Part shown: positions 50,204-62,200 of the stretch, one piece after another
Position numbering within the stretch: position 1 is the first letter of the stretch
Layout: each line of letters opens with the position of its first letter
NCBI GenBank assembly: GCA_037042915.1
Contig: CM073195.1
Span: 744,001-808,000 of the forward strand
Direction of reading: 5' to 3'
DNA: 64,000 nucleotides
From: Auricularia sp. M13
Taxonomy: Eukaryota > Basidiomycota > Agaricomycetes > Auriculariales > Auriculariaceae
Notes under the pieces: generated by a model
The model's input: the letters and a program-made list of their open reading frames with translations, nothing else
Databases searched by the model: none
What the model was told of the DNA's origin: nothing
Translations under genes and position numbers: made by a program

Positions 50204-53200
50204 CTATGTGCACGGAGCGGCCCGATTTGTCTTGCGCGCAATGTGCAGGCGGCGCTCACGGTTCCAAGTCGCCAAGTATGTGTGCACGTATACGATTGCC
50301 CGCCGCTGAGTCATATAACTGAGCGACCGCCGAATTTTGAGGAGTCCGCGATTGCCGCATTCCGCCGCACTTGAATTGACGGCAGCAAGGTCAGGGTCGT
50401 TCTTGTAGCTGCTGATCATGCAGCATTTTGAGCAGCGCGTGTGCCCCTTGGCGTGAAAACCGTCGATCACAAAGCGCGTGTTCTTGAAGAACAACGGCTC
50501 ACGCAGCATGCAATAATGTGCGAGCGCGCACGCGAAGTCGTACACGACCGTCTCTGGAGGAATCTCCCAACGAGTGAACAGTGCGGAGAACACATCGTTG
50601 CGACCCTCGCCCTTGGGAATGCAATGAAAGCCGAGGCAGACGAGGTGCGGCACCAGGCGGCCATGAGTCCTCCCGTCTGGCCGCTGATACCATAGGCCTC
50701 GAAATATTTTGAGCAACCAATGCCGCCTGCGCCACCATCTGTGATGACAGAGCGGTCGACCTTGGTGTCTCCCGGAAGATGTGGATAGGCGGGTCGCAGA
50801 CGAACCCTCGGACGGCCGTAGAACGTTCCTGTCTAGACAATATCAGCACCTTCACATCGTTCAATCGGCCGCAGGCGTACCTCCTCCCAATTGTCGCAGT
50901 CGTTGACAGGCACAGCAGGCTCAAAGGTGTGCTCACTGAGGCTGCACATAACCCGGATGGCCCGACGCCGCACGAAGTTCAACGTCACGCAGCATTGTTG
51001 AGTAGGACTGACTCTGCTTCCACTCGTCAGACGCAACGGCCCCGATAGCAGGCACACAGCGCTTCAACACCGGCGCTGCGTTCTCCTCATTGTTCTCCAG
51101 ACAAGCCAAAGCCACCCAGGTCGTTGCCGGCGTAAACAGAAGGACCGACTCATACGCTAATACCTGCACCATGTCAGTCGCTGCGAACTTCTGTCACAGG
51201 AATACGCACCTGGTTGAGCAACTCCAAATACAACCTTCGCCGCTCCTCCTCACTCCCATAGTTCGGGGTAACCACAACACGAAACATGTCACCCAATGCC
51301 TTATCAACAAAGCCAAGCTCATCGGCAATGTCAGGCAAGCTGTCCCGCATGGCTCGGTCGGCAATATCGCGCTTTGAGAGTCGCGATGCAGTCGCTCGCA
51401 CAGCTTGCTTCGTATCGACATCGGCGTCAGGCACAGCACGCGCAGAGGTCTCGTCGCAGTCTTGACTAATACCGCCGGCCTGACTCTTGTTCGCCTTCGT
51501 CAAACTCAGGCGCCAACGAACAGCAGCCTGCGCGCGCTGCCGAATGTGACCCCACACAACCGATGTTGCCTCGATGGGCGGTCTCACGGTCGAACGAATT
51601 GGGGCGCCGGGTAGAATCGTAGTCGGCGGCGTTAACGACGACGTGAGGTACTTTGAGTTGAACCCCGCCGTGACACCATCAAAGATGACGCATTTGGGGT
51701 TCGGTCCGCACTGCTCGCACTGGAAGCTGTCGCCGAGATTCTGCAGTCTGCGAAACGAAAACCATACGCGCCGGAAGGTCTCGTCTGCAACGAACTCGAT
51801 GCTGCTGTCGTGCTCAATATAAGCACGTGATACCACTGTGGCATAGGCGTGAAAGGGAAGTTCGTGCGCGGTGATCGAGCTCGTGAAATTGTTGAGTAAT
51901 TCGTGTGTATAGATGCTGCAGTTGTTGAAATTGAAGAGACCGAGTTCCCGAAGATCCGGACCAACAAAGACCTGAGATATCGTGCATGATGCGCAAGCCT
52001 GAACTTCGATGGCGACAGAGACCGCCCGCTTGGACCCGTAGACAGTGCAGCTCATCGTGCGTTTCGCTGCATCCGGCGCAGCCGAACCTCCACAGCGACA
52101 GCGGCCATTCACACCCAGCGGCAGGATTGCAGGTACCGGATCCACTGACGCGAACCAAGGAACGAGATCGCCAGGCAGACGACACCATCGCGGTGGTCCC
52201 ACAGGCTCATGCGACACACTGCGCTCCTTATCCTTATCCCGATTACTGAGATCTTCAGCTAGGAACGTCGTCAGCTGCGTAATATTGGAAGTCAAGCAAC
52301 GCACCTCTGTGTTGCTGGGCCTCCCGAGCTTCACGCGCGTCGGCCTCTTCGTCGATGATGACTTCAGGATTACCAAGTTCGCGATTCATACGGCCCACGG
52401 ACTCGCGAAGAGAGCGACGTAGTCTTCCTACGTGATGACAGTTTGCGACTCGATCCTTGCTGCATGCCCATGTTCCGGACGTGAACTCGGTCCCTGCGTG
52501 GCTGACCAACACTGGCGGAGCATCAGCCGTCAGGACTGCAAATGTCCACTGAGGCACGCCGGTCTCGGCTTCTCCGCAACCCTCGAGAGGCACGAATTCT
52601 TCGCCATCTGCACCACCAGTTAGACATGACCCGCTATTCATGACTATTGAGACACACGTTCGTCTGATAATATAATCCAAGATGGTCCATTAGGATCCGT
52701 CACCATGCGCACGTGAACACAATCCTTGTGTTTTTTATAATCTGGACAGGGAGCACAGGAATACGTGGCTTTGCCGTCGAGCTCAACGGCAGCAGTGATG
52801 ACGGTCCATCCCGTTACTCCAGGTAGACGACGGCACTCCTCGAAATCGTACATCTGCGCGACCCATGTCCTTGAATCGAGCTGACAGAAAATGACCGTAG
52901 CCTCCTGGACAAGAGCACGATACATCGGCAACAACTGATCGACGGAAAATTTCGACGGCCCAGGCAGCGCTCTCCGCAAGATATTACGCGGCGAGCGAGG
53001 ACAGGAAGCCCTACCGTCGGCTTGCTTCACCCGCTTGCTCGTCGGTGTTCGTGGCACACTGGCCGCAGGTGCCGGCGCCGTCGACGATGCGGTCCGCGAC
53101 GAGCCTGCCCCCGCCGTCAGCGTGGGCAATTCCAGCTCGCCGCTTCGCCTCTCGAAGCATTCACTCAGTCTATCTACGGCGGGCAGTTCATCTTCGTCGA

Positions 53201-53255
53201 TAAGTTTGCGCTTCTTTCCACGACCGCGAGTCGGGGGCGCTTGTAGGTAAGCCAT
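50204..53255 (-). CDS. KDZ-superfamily transposase with CxC-type cysteine cluster
   Basis: Cuts and inserts the surrounding element. N-terminal part (exon 53255 to about 52660): basic GRGKKRKL, then a SWIM-like zinc motif (YSCAPCPDYKKHKDCVHVRM). The middle (52250-51180) has a cysteine cluster (GRCRCGG, CTVYGS, CASC) and the phrase GPDLRELGLFNFNN. FQCEQCGPNPKCVIFDGV is the KDZ hallmark, and VRWRLSLT follows. After an intron near 51172-51205 come VLAYESVLL and CLENNEENAAPVL. The C-terminal RNase H-like core has CLGFHCIPKGEGRNDVFSAL, VVYDFACALAHYC, FVIDGFHAKGHTRCSKCC and NSSAAECGNRGLLKIRRS, giving candidate acidic residues in YDFA, IDGFH and AAECG. By eye it is nearest to the CxC5/CxC6 groups. 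One C appears to be missing near 50648 (AWC to PHLVCLGFH). The exact start and stop are uncertain. Confidence 0.85.
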
Positions 53256-54464
53256 CTCCGTGCTGCCTCGCCCACCTGCGACTCTCCACCGCCCGTTGAC
53301 ACGACTGTCATACGAGCGGCGATGAGAGGCAGCCCCACGCCGTTCACACGAACGTGATACGACGGGCGATGTGGACGGGGCAGCGCGGAGGTGCGGGAAG
53401 GTGGGAAAGGGGGGCGAGCGGGGAGTGTGGCGAGGGGAGAAGGGCGGGCGGGAGGGGGAGAAGGCGCGGTGAGCAGGCGTCGCGCATCGCGCAACTGGCT
53501 GACTCACCGGTGACGGCGCCGGAACGCGCGAATCTGCTGCAGGTCAGCAATACGCAGAGACAAAGTAAAAAATCGGGCGCACCTTAGGGTGCGCGCTGCG
53601 CGCGGCGTGGAGCCTGCGCTGTCCGCGGCGCCCGGGTTCGAGCGCACGGGAGTCCGACGGCGCAGTGCGCCGTGGTGGTGCACCTGGCTGTCGACGGCAG
53701 GGGCGGGCGGCAGCAACGACGCCGCCGCAGTCGGCGGTGGCGCGCTGTCAAAGACGAGAAGGAAGAAAGATTGCGGGCCGAGCCGCGCGATTTGAAGTCC
53801 AGTTCGGACTCCGCAACGGCCGACTCCGACTTGAGGGCGCGCGGGGTTTCAAATGCCCCCCGCTCTCTTTCGCTCTGCCCGCCGTCGTCACAGACGAATG
53901 TGAACGGCGGGCAGCGCGTGTCGAACTGCGGATTAGCACGTACTGTGCATTCGTGGTGGGCGCGCGTGAGCGGGGGCGGGCCAATGATATTGTATTGTAT
54001 CCTGTAGTGCTGGTGACTCTCTTGGCTGACCGTCGTGAATATCTTGCTCGGGCACGCTGTCCATTCCATCCCATCCAATCCCTTCCAATCCTCGTGCTCT
54101 CTCCTCTGTGTCGCCCCGTCGTGCTCTGTGACTGCTCTGCTGTCTGCTGCCTTCCCACCTCCACTCAATCAGTGCCTTTCTTGCTCTCGTGCTCGCTGTC
54201 TTATCGCGCATTCCTAGTTGCTGTGTATCTCTCGATTACGAACATTGGTTTTTTCTCGCGTCTTATGCTGGTGTGAACAAATAAAAAACAAAAGTAAGGT
54301 TTGAAATAAGATTTACCTCCGCGGCAGAAAGCTGAAACTGTACAGGGGCTGCCCTGCGTGGGCCGGCGTCTAATACGGGCGGACTATCGTAGGTGAAGGT
54401 GTGTGACTGAGATTTCAATTCACGTCGATGACATGCTGAAGACAGAAACAGTTTCAATGAGTCA
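53256..54464. other. Non-coding space within the KDZ element
   Basis: 1.2 kb between the transposase start and the stop of the zinc-knuckle gene, both on the - strand. The first 350 bp are very GC-rich and probably hold the transposase promoter; - strand frames upstream of 53255 are open and could add N-terminal residues. Low-complexity overlapping frames at 53584-54280 on both strands have no motif. Confidence 0.4.
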
Positions 54465-55850
54465 TCATGCCGTAGGTTCGTTCTCCTTGTCCTCCCTGTT
54501 CTCCAGTTGTTTGCGCAGGGTCTCGATCTCACGGTCCTTCGCTTCAGTGCGCGCCTTCCAATACTGTACCTGGTCCTCCATGGCCTTGTTCTGTTTCTCG
54601 AGCTCTTTTGCATACTGTAAGCGGAAGGGCTGGAACGTCTCATAAATGGAGTCCCTCATGTTGTCGAGTAGGCCCGGGGCTTCCTTCGTAATCGTCGCCG
54701 ACTGCCAAGTCCTCATGATGCCAGCTCCACCGCGCGGCAGGAAGACACAAAACGCCCAGCCATTAGTGCGGCTGGCCAGCGTATCACCCTGGTCACGTCC
54801 GTGAGGAGCACGGAGTCTAACAAATGAGAAACATACTTTCTGCGCCATCGCCTGAAACATACGAGGTATGCGTTTTGCCTTCTCTGCCTGCGTTGGATAC
54901 TCAGTCTTGCGAAGGCCGTTCCGTTCCAAGTCTGCAGGGTATCAGCTGTGACCACAGGGAGTCCGGCGACGTCTCACCCATGGGTAGGACACCGCCCGAC
55001 GTCGCTGTGAAGCCGCCCTTCAGCAGATACGTCGGCTTCTTGACGTTCTTCTTCTTCTTTGCGGGGTCAGCCTGACCAAGCGGCACATTGGTGATGGTGC
55101 CCAGCGGCTGCGGTGCCACGGCATCTGCACTCGGGGCTGGGGTGACAGAGCCGCCGGCTTCACTGCTCGGCAGCGGCTGCTCCACGTCCATAGCGTCGCC
55201 GTTGCTGCTGCCACCGATAACCTCGCCAGAGTCGTCGTCGTTTCCACCGCCGTTGCCGCCGTCGTCGTCGTCATCATCCTCCTCGTCATCCGTGTCTACA
55301 TACGGCTCGGCGGGGACAAAGTTGGCCAAGGTCTTGCCGTCCGGCATCTTGAGGCCGGCGTTCGTCAACGCCTGAGAGATTTGCGCCTCGTCCGCCACAC
55401 CGTCGTTGAGTTCAAGCACTTCCGCTATGACGGCGTCGATGCGGCGAGACTGCAAGTCGGTATGCGCGGCGATGACGACTTCCTCGGCCCGCGCTGCTTT
55501 GGCGGTCAACGCGTCCGTACCTGACTTCTTGCCCTGCTCGGCATAAGTAATCATAACAGAAAGAGTGATACTGCCACGCACCCCGCATTCCGTCGCAGCA
55601 TGACCCTTCATGGGCGCGTGACACGTCCGACACATCCTGGGCTTGCGCGCCGGCTTGTCCTTGGGCGGCGATGCCATCGTCGATGTCGATGCACGGGTCT
55701 GAGCGCGAGTGCCGTGTGCCTTATGCGAGGGAGTTATCGGCGGCGCAGCTAGCGCCGCCTGCGCCAGTTTTGCCTTTTCTGCGACAACGTGAGTGAGACG
55801 ACGAGAAAAACGGTGCTGGCGGTGTGCTGACTAGATTTCTTAGCCGCCAT
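54465..55850 (-). CDS. KDZ-element protein 2: zinc knuckle, acidic linker and coiled coil
   Basis: Not a named family. The start exon is MAAKKS; a 51-bp intron (about 55780-55830) joins it to KKAKLAQAALAAPPITPSHK. A zinc-knuckle-like motif follows in RMCRTCHAPMKGHAATECG, with spacing C-x2-C-x6-H-x4-C. A helical stretch (about 55400-55550), an acidic D/E run near 55270 and a proline/alanine-rich linker lead to KKPTYLLKGGFTATSGG. The end is a long charged coiled coil (QYAKELEKQNKAMEDQVQYW and ETLRKQLENREDKENEPTA) after introns near 54720-54830 and 54935-54985. It lies behind the transposase on the same strand. A DNA-binding partner or regulator of the transposase is plausible but not shown. Confidence 0.65.
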
Positions 55851-56424
55851 GCTGGCAACTCGTTCGAGGGAGGAGAAAACACAAGGCAGACAAGCTCGTG
55901 GGGCGTCCTTAAAGAGAGAATACGGAGCTCCGTCTTTCCGGTGTGGGCTTATATCTCACTCGCCTACGGATAGCGTCTTTCGCACGCCGGCCGGCCAGAA
56001 GCAAGTCGAGATGTGACCGTTGTGATATGCTCAGACACATCACGGCGCATTGAACCGCTGAGACTTCCTCTTTCCCAAAACTCAGGATATGTCCTCGCGG
56101 CATGGGTGCCTCATCTGCAGGTTGGAACCTGCACGACCACATTTCGCACTCTGGTGTTCGACCAAACCCAACGACCATATTCACTGGAATATTTGGCTAC
56201 CTGCGCAGTCATGACATTACATACACGTTTCATCTTGTCGCTTGCTGCGAAGCGTTTCAAGGATGAATTCCCGCGGCTTCTCGTACAGCCCGACAGCCCT
56301 GAGTTCCCACGCCCAAGCAGTTGCGCGCCACGACCGTCAACCAAATTTCAGGCATAGCCCACGAGCATCTCTCTCGGCTTTGTCTGTTCCCCACCGTCTG
56401 CATCGCGCTTTCAGTAAACTCTCC
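55851..56424. promoter_or_regulatory. Central divergent promoter region of the KDZ element
   Basis: 574 bp between the start codons of the zinc-knuckle gene (-) and the zinc-ribbon gene (+). All four genes of the element point away from this point. Pyrimidine-rich stretches lie before the + strand start (for example CTCTCTCGGCTTTGTCTGTTC near 56369). No operator or TATA box is clear. An alternative in-frame start for the + gene at 56266 also exists. Confidence 0.5.
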
Positions 56425-57912
56425 ATGTTCACCAATCGTCGCATCACCTCGCCGCCGATGGCAAGGATCGCAGCAGCTGCAGGCCGCCAATCGCGGTCCA
56501 CGCCTATCTCTCGTCGTACTCGGTCTGCCCGCGCCGGGGCTTCACACCTAAGCCCATCCGAACAGCTCGATCTCGCTGAGCTGGCCAACGTCGTCTCATG
56601 CAAGGTCGCATACATTCATTATCGTCGCACCCAGCACCCCAACAACTTTTCTCCTGACGTCGAGTTTATCTGCGGCCCGCACGACCCGAGCTTGAAACTT
56701 CGAGGTGTCGAGCCACCACTCTGGTGCGAAATCATGTGCTCCCGGTGCGGGGCTACTGAACGCGATCTCGACTCCTTCGTCGGGCGCGAAGATGCAGAGC
56801 TCACTTTCATCAAAGTGCGTCGTTATTTTGCACTTCCTAGGCTGGACTCTCACTTCGTTATAGTGTCTCAACTGCAACGCATCAAAAGACACCTGTACCC
56901 AGGACGTCGCGCTCGCGAGGTCTCCTCTTCGTTCTGATCCCTATGGCCCGTTCGCAGTGTATGACAGCGAGAAGAAGGAGTTCCGAACATGGCTTGCCCG
57001 GCGTGCTTCAGAGCGTCAGGCCGAGATAGGTGAATTTGTTTCATCACTGACTGTATGCATGTTCTCACTGTCAGCAGATCTAGTCCAGGCACAATCGCGT
57101 TCTCCGTCCGGCTCGCGCACCGCATCCGACGTACCGCACTTCTTCGGAACCGACGAGGAGTCCAGTGATACTGAATCGAACGCTTGGCGCCGCCTCCTCC
57201 ATCGCTCTCGAGGGCCACTTGCAGAACCTGTGAAGAACTCGAAGCCGCGCCCTGTGAAGGCCACTGGCGCCGCGAAATCGTCTATCAGCACCGTCAAAAA
57301 ACCTCGCATCACGGCTCGTCGCCCGACTCGGTCGGCTCAGACGAAGACAACCAGCGCCAAAGCCGCGGGCAAGCAGCGCGCTGCCGCATTGACCAGGACT
57401 CCGAGCCCTCCGCCCGATTCGTCGTCCCTGGGCGGCGACACCGCGGCCAGCCCATCCCTGCACGCAGCTAATCGCGCCGTCGCCCACATCCCCCTCACGC
57501 GGACCTTCGCCTTCAAAACCCGGGAGGTCAAGTTGAATCTTGAGTTGATGGTGAGCATTGGCGCAATTCATTTTGTACCTTCGACTAACAAATGTAGAAT
57601 CGTTCCTACCATGAGCTGACTGTCGCAATCACGGACAACCGCTTGACTTGGAACTGCATGAAGTCCGGTCTCGCGAAGTTCTTCGTTGACGATACGCACG
57701 GATTGGAGGTCTTCGACGCAGTTGGGCAACAGTGGCGCCGTTTTGGCTTAGGTACCTGCATCGGCATTCACGTTTCGCAGCAAACTGTGGTTGCCCGCGT
57801 TGTCCACAGTCGCGCCCTGTCGCTCGAGGTCATCGAAATCCCAACCACGACGGACGACGATACTTCGGCCAAGGCGAGTGTCGGCCAGAAGCGTTTCGCA
57901 GTCGCCCGCTGA
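56425..57912 (+). CDS. KDZ-element protein 3: zinc-ribbon-like protein of unknown function
   Basis: Not recognised. A basic N-terminus (MFTNRRITSPPMARIAAAAG, SRRTRSAR) leads to a helix-rich stretch (SPSEQLDLAELANVVSCKVA). The pair EIMCSRCGATERDLDSF and, across an intron at 56815-56867, KCLNCNASKDTC form a CxxC...CxxC zinc-ribbon-like unit. PYGPFAVYDSEKKEFRTWLA and ARRASERQAEI follow. Introns at about 57030-57077 (joining AEI-DLVQAQ) and 57551-57598 splice in frame. The middle is serine/lysine-rich and disordered (KKPRITARRPTRSAQTK). The C-terminal domain reads HELTVAITDNRLTWNCMKSG and GLEVFDAVGQQWRRFGLGTC, a compact mixed beta fold by composition. The intact splicing argues that it is a functional cargo or accessory gene. 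Confidence 0.65.
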
Positions 57913-59204
57913 AGATGGAAACACGGCCCGCTAAACGTCCCAAAACTGCTTAGATATTTCACTAGACTATGCTCCCCCTCATCATGCTGCTTGAATTTTA
58001 ATCTCCATCTGTGTTCCATATCTCAAATGCTCGTCATCCTGATTTGGTCTTTCGCATTATCCCGGATCGACAAATGATAATCTGTGCCTGCCGATCATGT
58101 ATCCCGGTGGCTGTGCACATGTTTACTGAGATGTTCATCGTCGTCTCGCACGTCCGAAACCCATGAAATGTACGTGCTTTGGGTGTTCACCGCATCGCGT
58201 TGCGGTGAACTACTTAGCATTGTCGAATGGCTGACGCTTGTTTGCAGATCGCCGTACTGAGGCTAAGGTTCCCAAGCATCGGAAACCCGAGGCCGCGCAT
58301 GCCAGTCCAGAGGCAGGTAAGCTCTCGACCGTCAGCATTCGGCATTGAAGTGAGATTAGCTCGCGGTGTAAATGCAGCAGCGTTTGCACTGCGTGCTAAT
58401 TTCACTTCTGTCGCTGAATGGACTGTTTAGTAATTACTGCTCAGCAAAGGTTCAGTGCTAACATACGTCGTGCAGCACGTCTTGCATTTGCACGATGGCC
58501 GCATGCTCATATACGAACCAAACATACAAAGGTAAGTTCGACTGCTGCAACGCATTCGCCGAGTACGTGTCTCAGCCGCACGACGTAATATCTGCATGTT
58601 TGCATCGTGCGGTTTGGACACCTATTCGATTTTGAATGCGTCGTTTCATGCGGGTTTGCTCAGCCAATGCACGGGCTGACGTGATTTCTGCAGCGGAGAT
58701 CGTCCTGTCGGGCACTGTTCCGTCATCGGTGAGCGCTTACCAGCTTTGCGTGCCTGTAACTGATCCGTCCCAAAGGTCCGCCATCTACCCCGGATTCACG
58801 AATAGCTGCTCTCGCTTACCGCGCACGAACATAACCCGGCAGCAAACTGCGCGCATCGGGCGCATATCGCTGGCTTGCATTGCGCCCGGGCGCCCAGCTG
58901 CTGGTACTGTAACGTTGGCGGAGTTACGTTTCGGGACTGTTCCCGGTCATCCGAATCAACCGGCAACTTCCGCATCTCTTTCCGCACCGTCGTCCAGCGC
59001 GTAGACATCGCGCCGCCGCGCCTCTCGTTCCATCTCCACCCCCCCTCCCAACGGCACTGTGCGGAGGGAAATTGCAGTCGTGCAATTCCCTCTGGACTTT
59101 GCCTGTTGCTTGTGACTACGTGAACTGTACAGTCGTGTACTTCGCGAAGGACTCGCAACTTCGTCCCCATCCACGCTGCGCACGTCGCCGCTTGACCCAT
59201 CACG
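57913..59204. other. Non-coding space within the KDZ element
   Basis: 1.3 kb between two + strand genes. A perfect 10-bp hairpin (GTTCACCGCA, 6-nt loop, TGCGGTGAAC) lies at 58184-58209. No frame longer than about 130 codons is present, and none has a motif. The last few hundred bases are pyrimidine-rich and probably the promoter of the large gene. Confidence 0.45.
58184..58209. repeat. Perfect 10-bp inverted repeat
   Basis: GTTCACCGCA, loop TCGCGT, TGCGGTGAAC. It lies about 270 bp downstream of the zinc-ribbon gene's stop codon, so it could be a 3'-end hairpin or a protein-binding palindrome. Confidence 0.5.
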
Positions 59205-62200
59205 ATGCTCGAGGAGAACGAGTCGTTACCGCCAGATGCAGGGGCCAGGTACGTCCGTTTGATCCTCTAGATAGTGCATGATCTGACGATGATCTTGCAC
59301 TATCTAGCACGGATCGGGCGTCATCGCCAACGGCGGGTGCGACGCAGAGGCGCGGGTCGCAACGCGACCCACGCCTGAGGATGTGAGTTCTGTTCACTTT
59401 TGGTGAAGTGATTAGGTGCTCACTACAGGCAGTTCCATCCCTGAGCGGCGCGTCACACCAGGGACGCCGTGGACGTTGACGATTCCCAATGGCTTGACGC
59501 CGTAAGTTCTTTCTCCTGCGGTCGCGCGATACGCTTCTGATCAGGCACATCAGTGAAGAGTACTGGCTCAATTCCCCCGCCTTCGCCCCAGGCCGACTGG
59601 GAACCGTGCGTACCTCGGACCACCATGATGTCTCGAGTCTGATATTCATCTAGATTCTTCAACTACAACGACACCCGGGACAAGTTGCTTTCGTCGTCAG
59701 GCCCCGTTATGTTGGAACCAGCACCACTCTACGAAGACAAATACAGGTGGTATCTGATGATGAAGCACGCCCTGCGCATCGACGAGGATATGAAGAAGAT
59801 TCGTCGCGAGTTGCGCAGGCCCTCCGTAGTGCGGGCGCGACATGCCTTACGCTTGGAGCTCGCACCCAGGCGTCCGAAGATCTATGTCGTGCCTGGTTTT
59901 AAGGAGTACGCGGCTGCATGGTCCGAGCAGTCCTCCATGCCCGGCCAGCCTGGCACCATTCCTCACGACGCCAGTAAGACCACAGAAAAGGCGTTCTTCT
60001 CCAAGCTGGGAGAATGGTACCTTGCAGCCCAGATATGGTGCAACTGGCGCAACCACGAGAACGTCCTAGTCCGGCTCATGCTTGGCGCAGAGGAGGCACG
60101 CGAACGCAGCCAGCTCCCGCCGTCCACAACAAACGCCGACGTTCTGCGCACCTTCATCCCGTTTCATATCGATGAGAAGATGTACGCTGCAGATCCGACC
60201 GCACCCCCGATTGGTCGTCATCATCGTTGGTGGACCTATACGCATTTGCCGGCGCCGCCGGGATATAATCCGCGTCACCGCATCCTCATTCTCAGCAACG
60301 TCGACTACATCCCACCGTTGCCGCCCCGCACTCGACCGAGAATGCGCATCGATGGCCGGTACGGTCCTCACGAGGAGACCCGATATCCCATGTTCCATGA
60401 GCCCACCAGGTGGCACATGGCATTCATCCCGACCGAGAAGGATGGCCGCGTCGAACGGCGCGTGCACTCAACGCTTACCCCCCCGGGACATGGAGTTCTA
60501 CGAAGTCGACTTCGACAACCACTTCATGACGTTCGACTTCGGCAGGACCTACCGCCCGACAAGGGCGCTGCAGAACGCCATGCGCAAGTCCTGGGAGAGA
60601 TTCGGCGACGTCGAGGAGGATCCCGAGCTGCAGTTGCCGGCGAAGTTCGTCGCGCAGCGCCCCTTCAAAGCGGTGTTAACTGGCCGCCAGGCCATGCAGT
60701 TTCTCTTCGACCATAACCTGACGCAGCGCGACGTCAAGGAGACTTTGGCGGCTTGGCAGCGAGCACTCGCGGAACTGCGCGGCTGGCATTCGTACGCGTC
60801 GAGTCGCGCTTGGCTCGCGCGGTTTCTGGCGATCAACAAGCGCATGGTCCCGCTCGCTGCCGACCTTCGCATCAGCAACTACCGCAAATACGCGCGCGGA
60901 GTCTTTACCGACAACGAAACGGTCGCACGCCAATATGCGCAACTCTGTGTTCCGGTCTTCTTTGTGACCACACCGCTCACCCAGTACTGGACAGCAGACC
61001 CCCAGCACGACCAAATTGAGGTGTCTCCGCCGTTCCCCTGCGAGACCCGAGCCTACGATGAAGGTCAATACGGATACCAGCCCGCGCACCTTGTGGCCAG
61101 TCAGGACTACTACGGTGGAGGAAACACGTATTCCGGGGCGGCGTACGGGGATGATGCCATGATCGAGCAGAATGACATAGACTCTGGTGGATACCAGCGT
61201 GAGTGCACATCGTGCGTTTCCCCATTGAGCATGCAGCTGATTATCCACAGCGGCTGTTGAGCAAGCAGGCGCGTCTTCGTCAGCAGTAGCTGGCCAAAAA
61301 CGCAAAGGTACATTCAGTCATGAGATGCGTGCGACACCGACTAATGACTTGCGTATGCAGCCAGTGCGATCGAGAACGCCGAGACTCAGTCGACGAAGAG
61401 CAGCAAGAAAAACAAGAACAAAAAGCATCCACAGGCGATAGGACTGCCGAAGCGTCCTCGATCCACGAAGCCCGAGAGCTACCCATCTTGGTGGCCCGCT
61501 GAATGGCCTGTCGCGCTTGATGCATCGCAAGCCAACTTGGAGCTCGACCGCATGCGCGCTCGCACACTCAAGAAGGCCCAGGATTATCCCGTCCCTGACT
61601 CGAGATATGCGGCGGCGGTGTTTGCCTCTCCTGTACTTGAGCACTTCGGAGCCAGCGCTAACGAGATGAACCGCTCGCGGCTCTTCGCCTCGTATGTCCT
61701 CCTGCGGCCGCACCTACTCTACTCCTTGGCAACGACACCAGTTCGTGAGCTTGTGGTATTCAAGGCCTGGGAGTGGAAACAAATCTTGAACGGCCACCTT
61801 GCGTATGCTCAGCAAGCAGCGTATATGAAACGCCTCGGCTTCCGCGACACGCCCGAGCCCGCAATTGTTGAAGTCGACGATGCTGCTATCGATCACGAAT
61901 TCCCGTCTGTCATCGACAATGTGCTGCAGGCGGCTGCCGCTACATCGACCGCCACTTCGCAGACAACTACACCGTCATCAGCTGCGTCGCAGCTCCCGAC
62001 GTCGACTTCCGCATCCTCGCGCGCATCCACTCCCGGTGCTAGTGATGACGACGACAGCGATATCGACATGGAACCCGTGCACGCGGCCGATCCACCTGCG
62101 GCAAGATACTTCGAGCCGTACGAAGCGGTGCTCGAGCGGAGCCTTGCCAGGGAGGACGAGCGATATCTCTACGAGCCTTCTGCGTGGCGGCACGTCAAAA

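Noticed and set aside
53620-53650. A B-box-like GGGTTCGAG suggesting a tRNA gene
   Set aside because: No A box, no cloverleaf and no terminator run downstream. No tRNA, rRNA or CRISPR array was found anywhere in the window.
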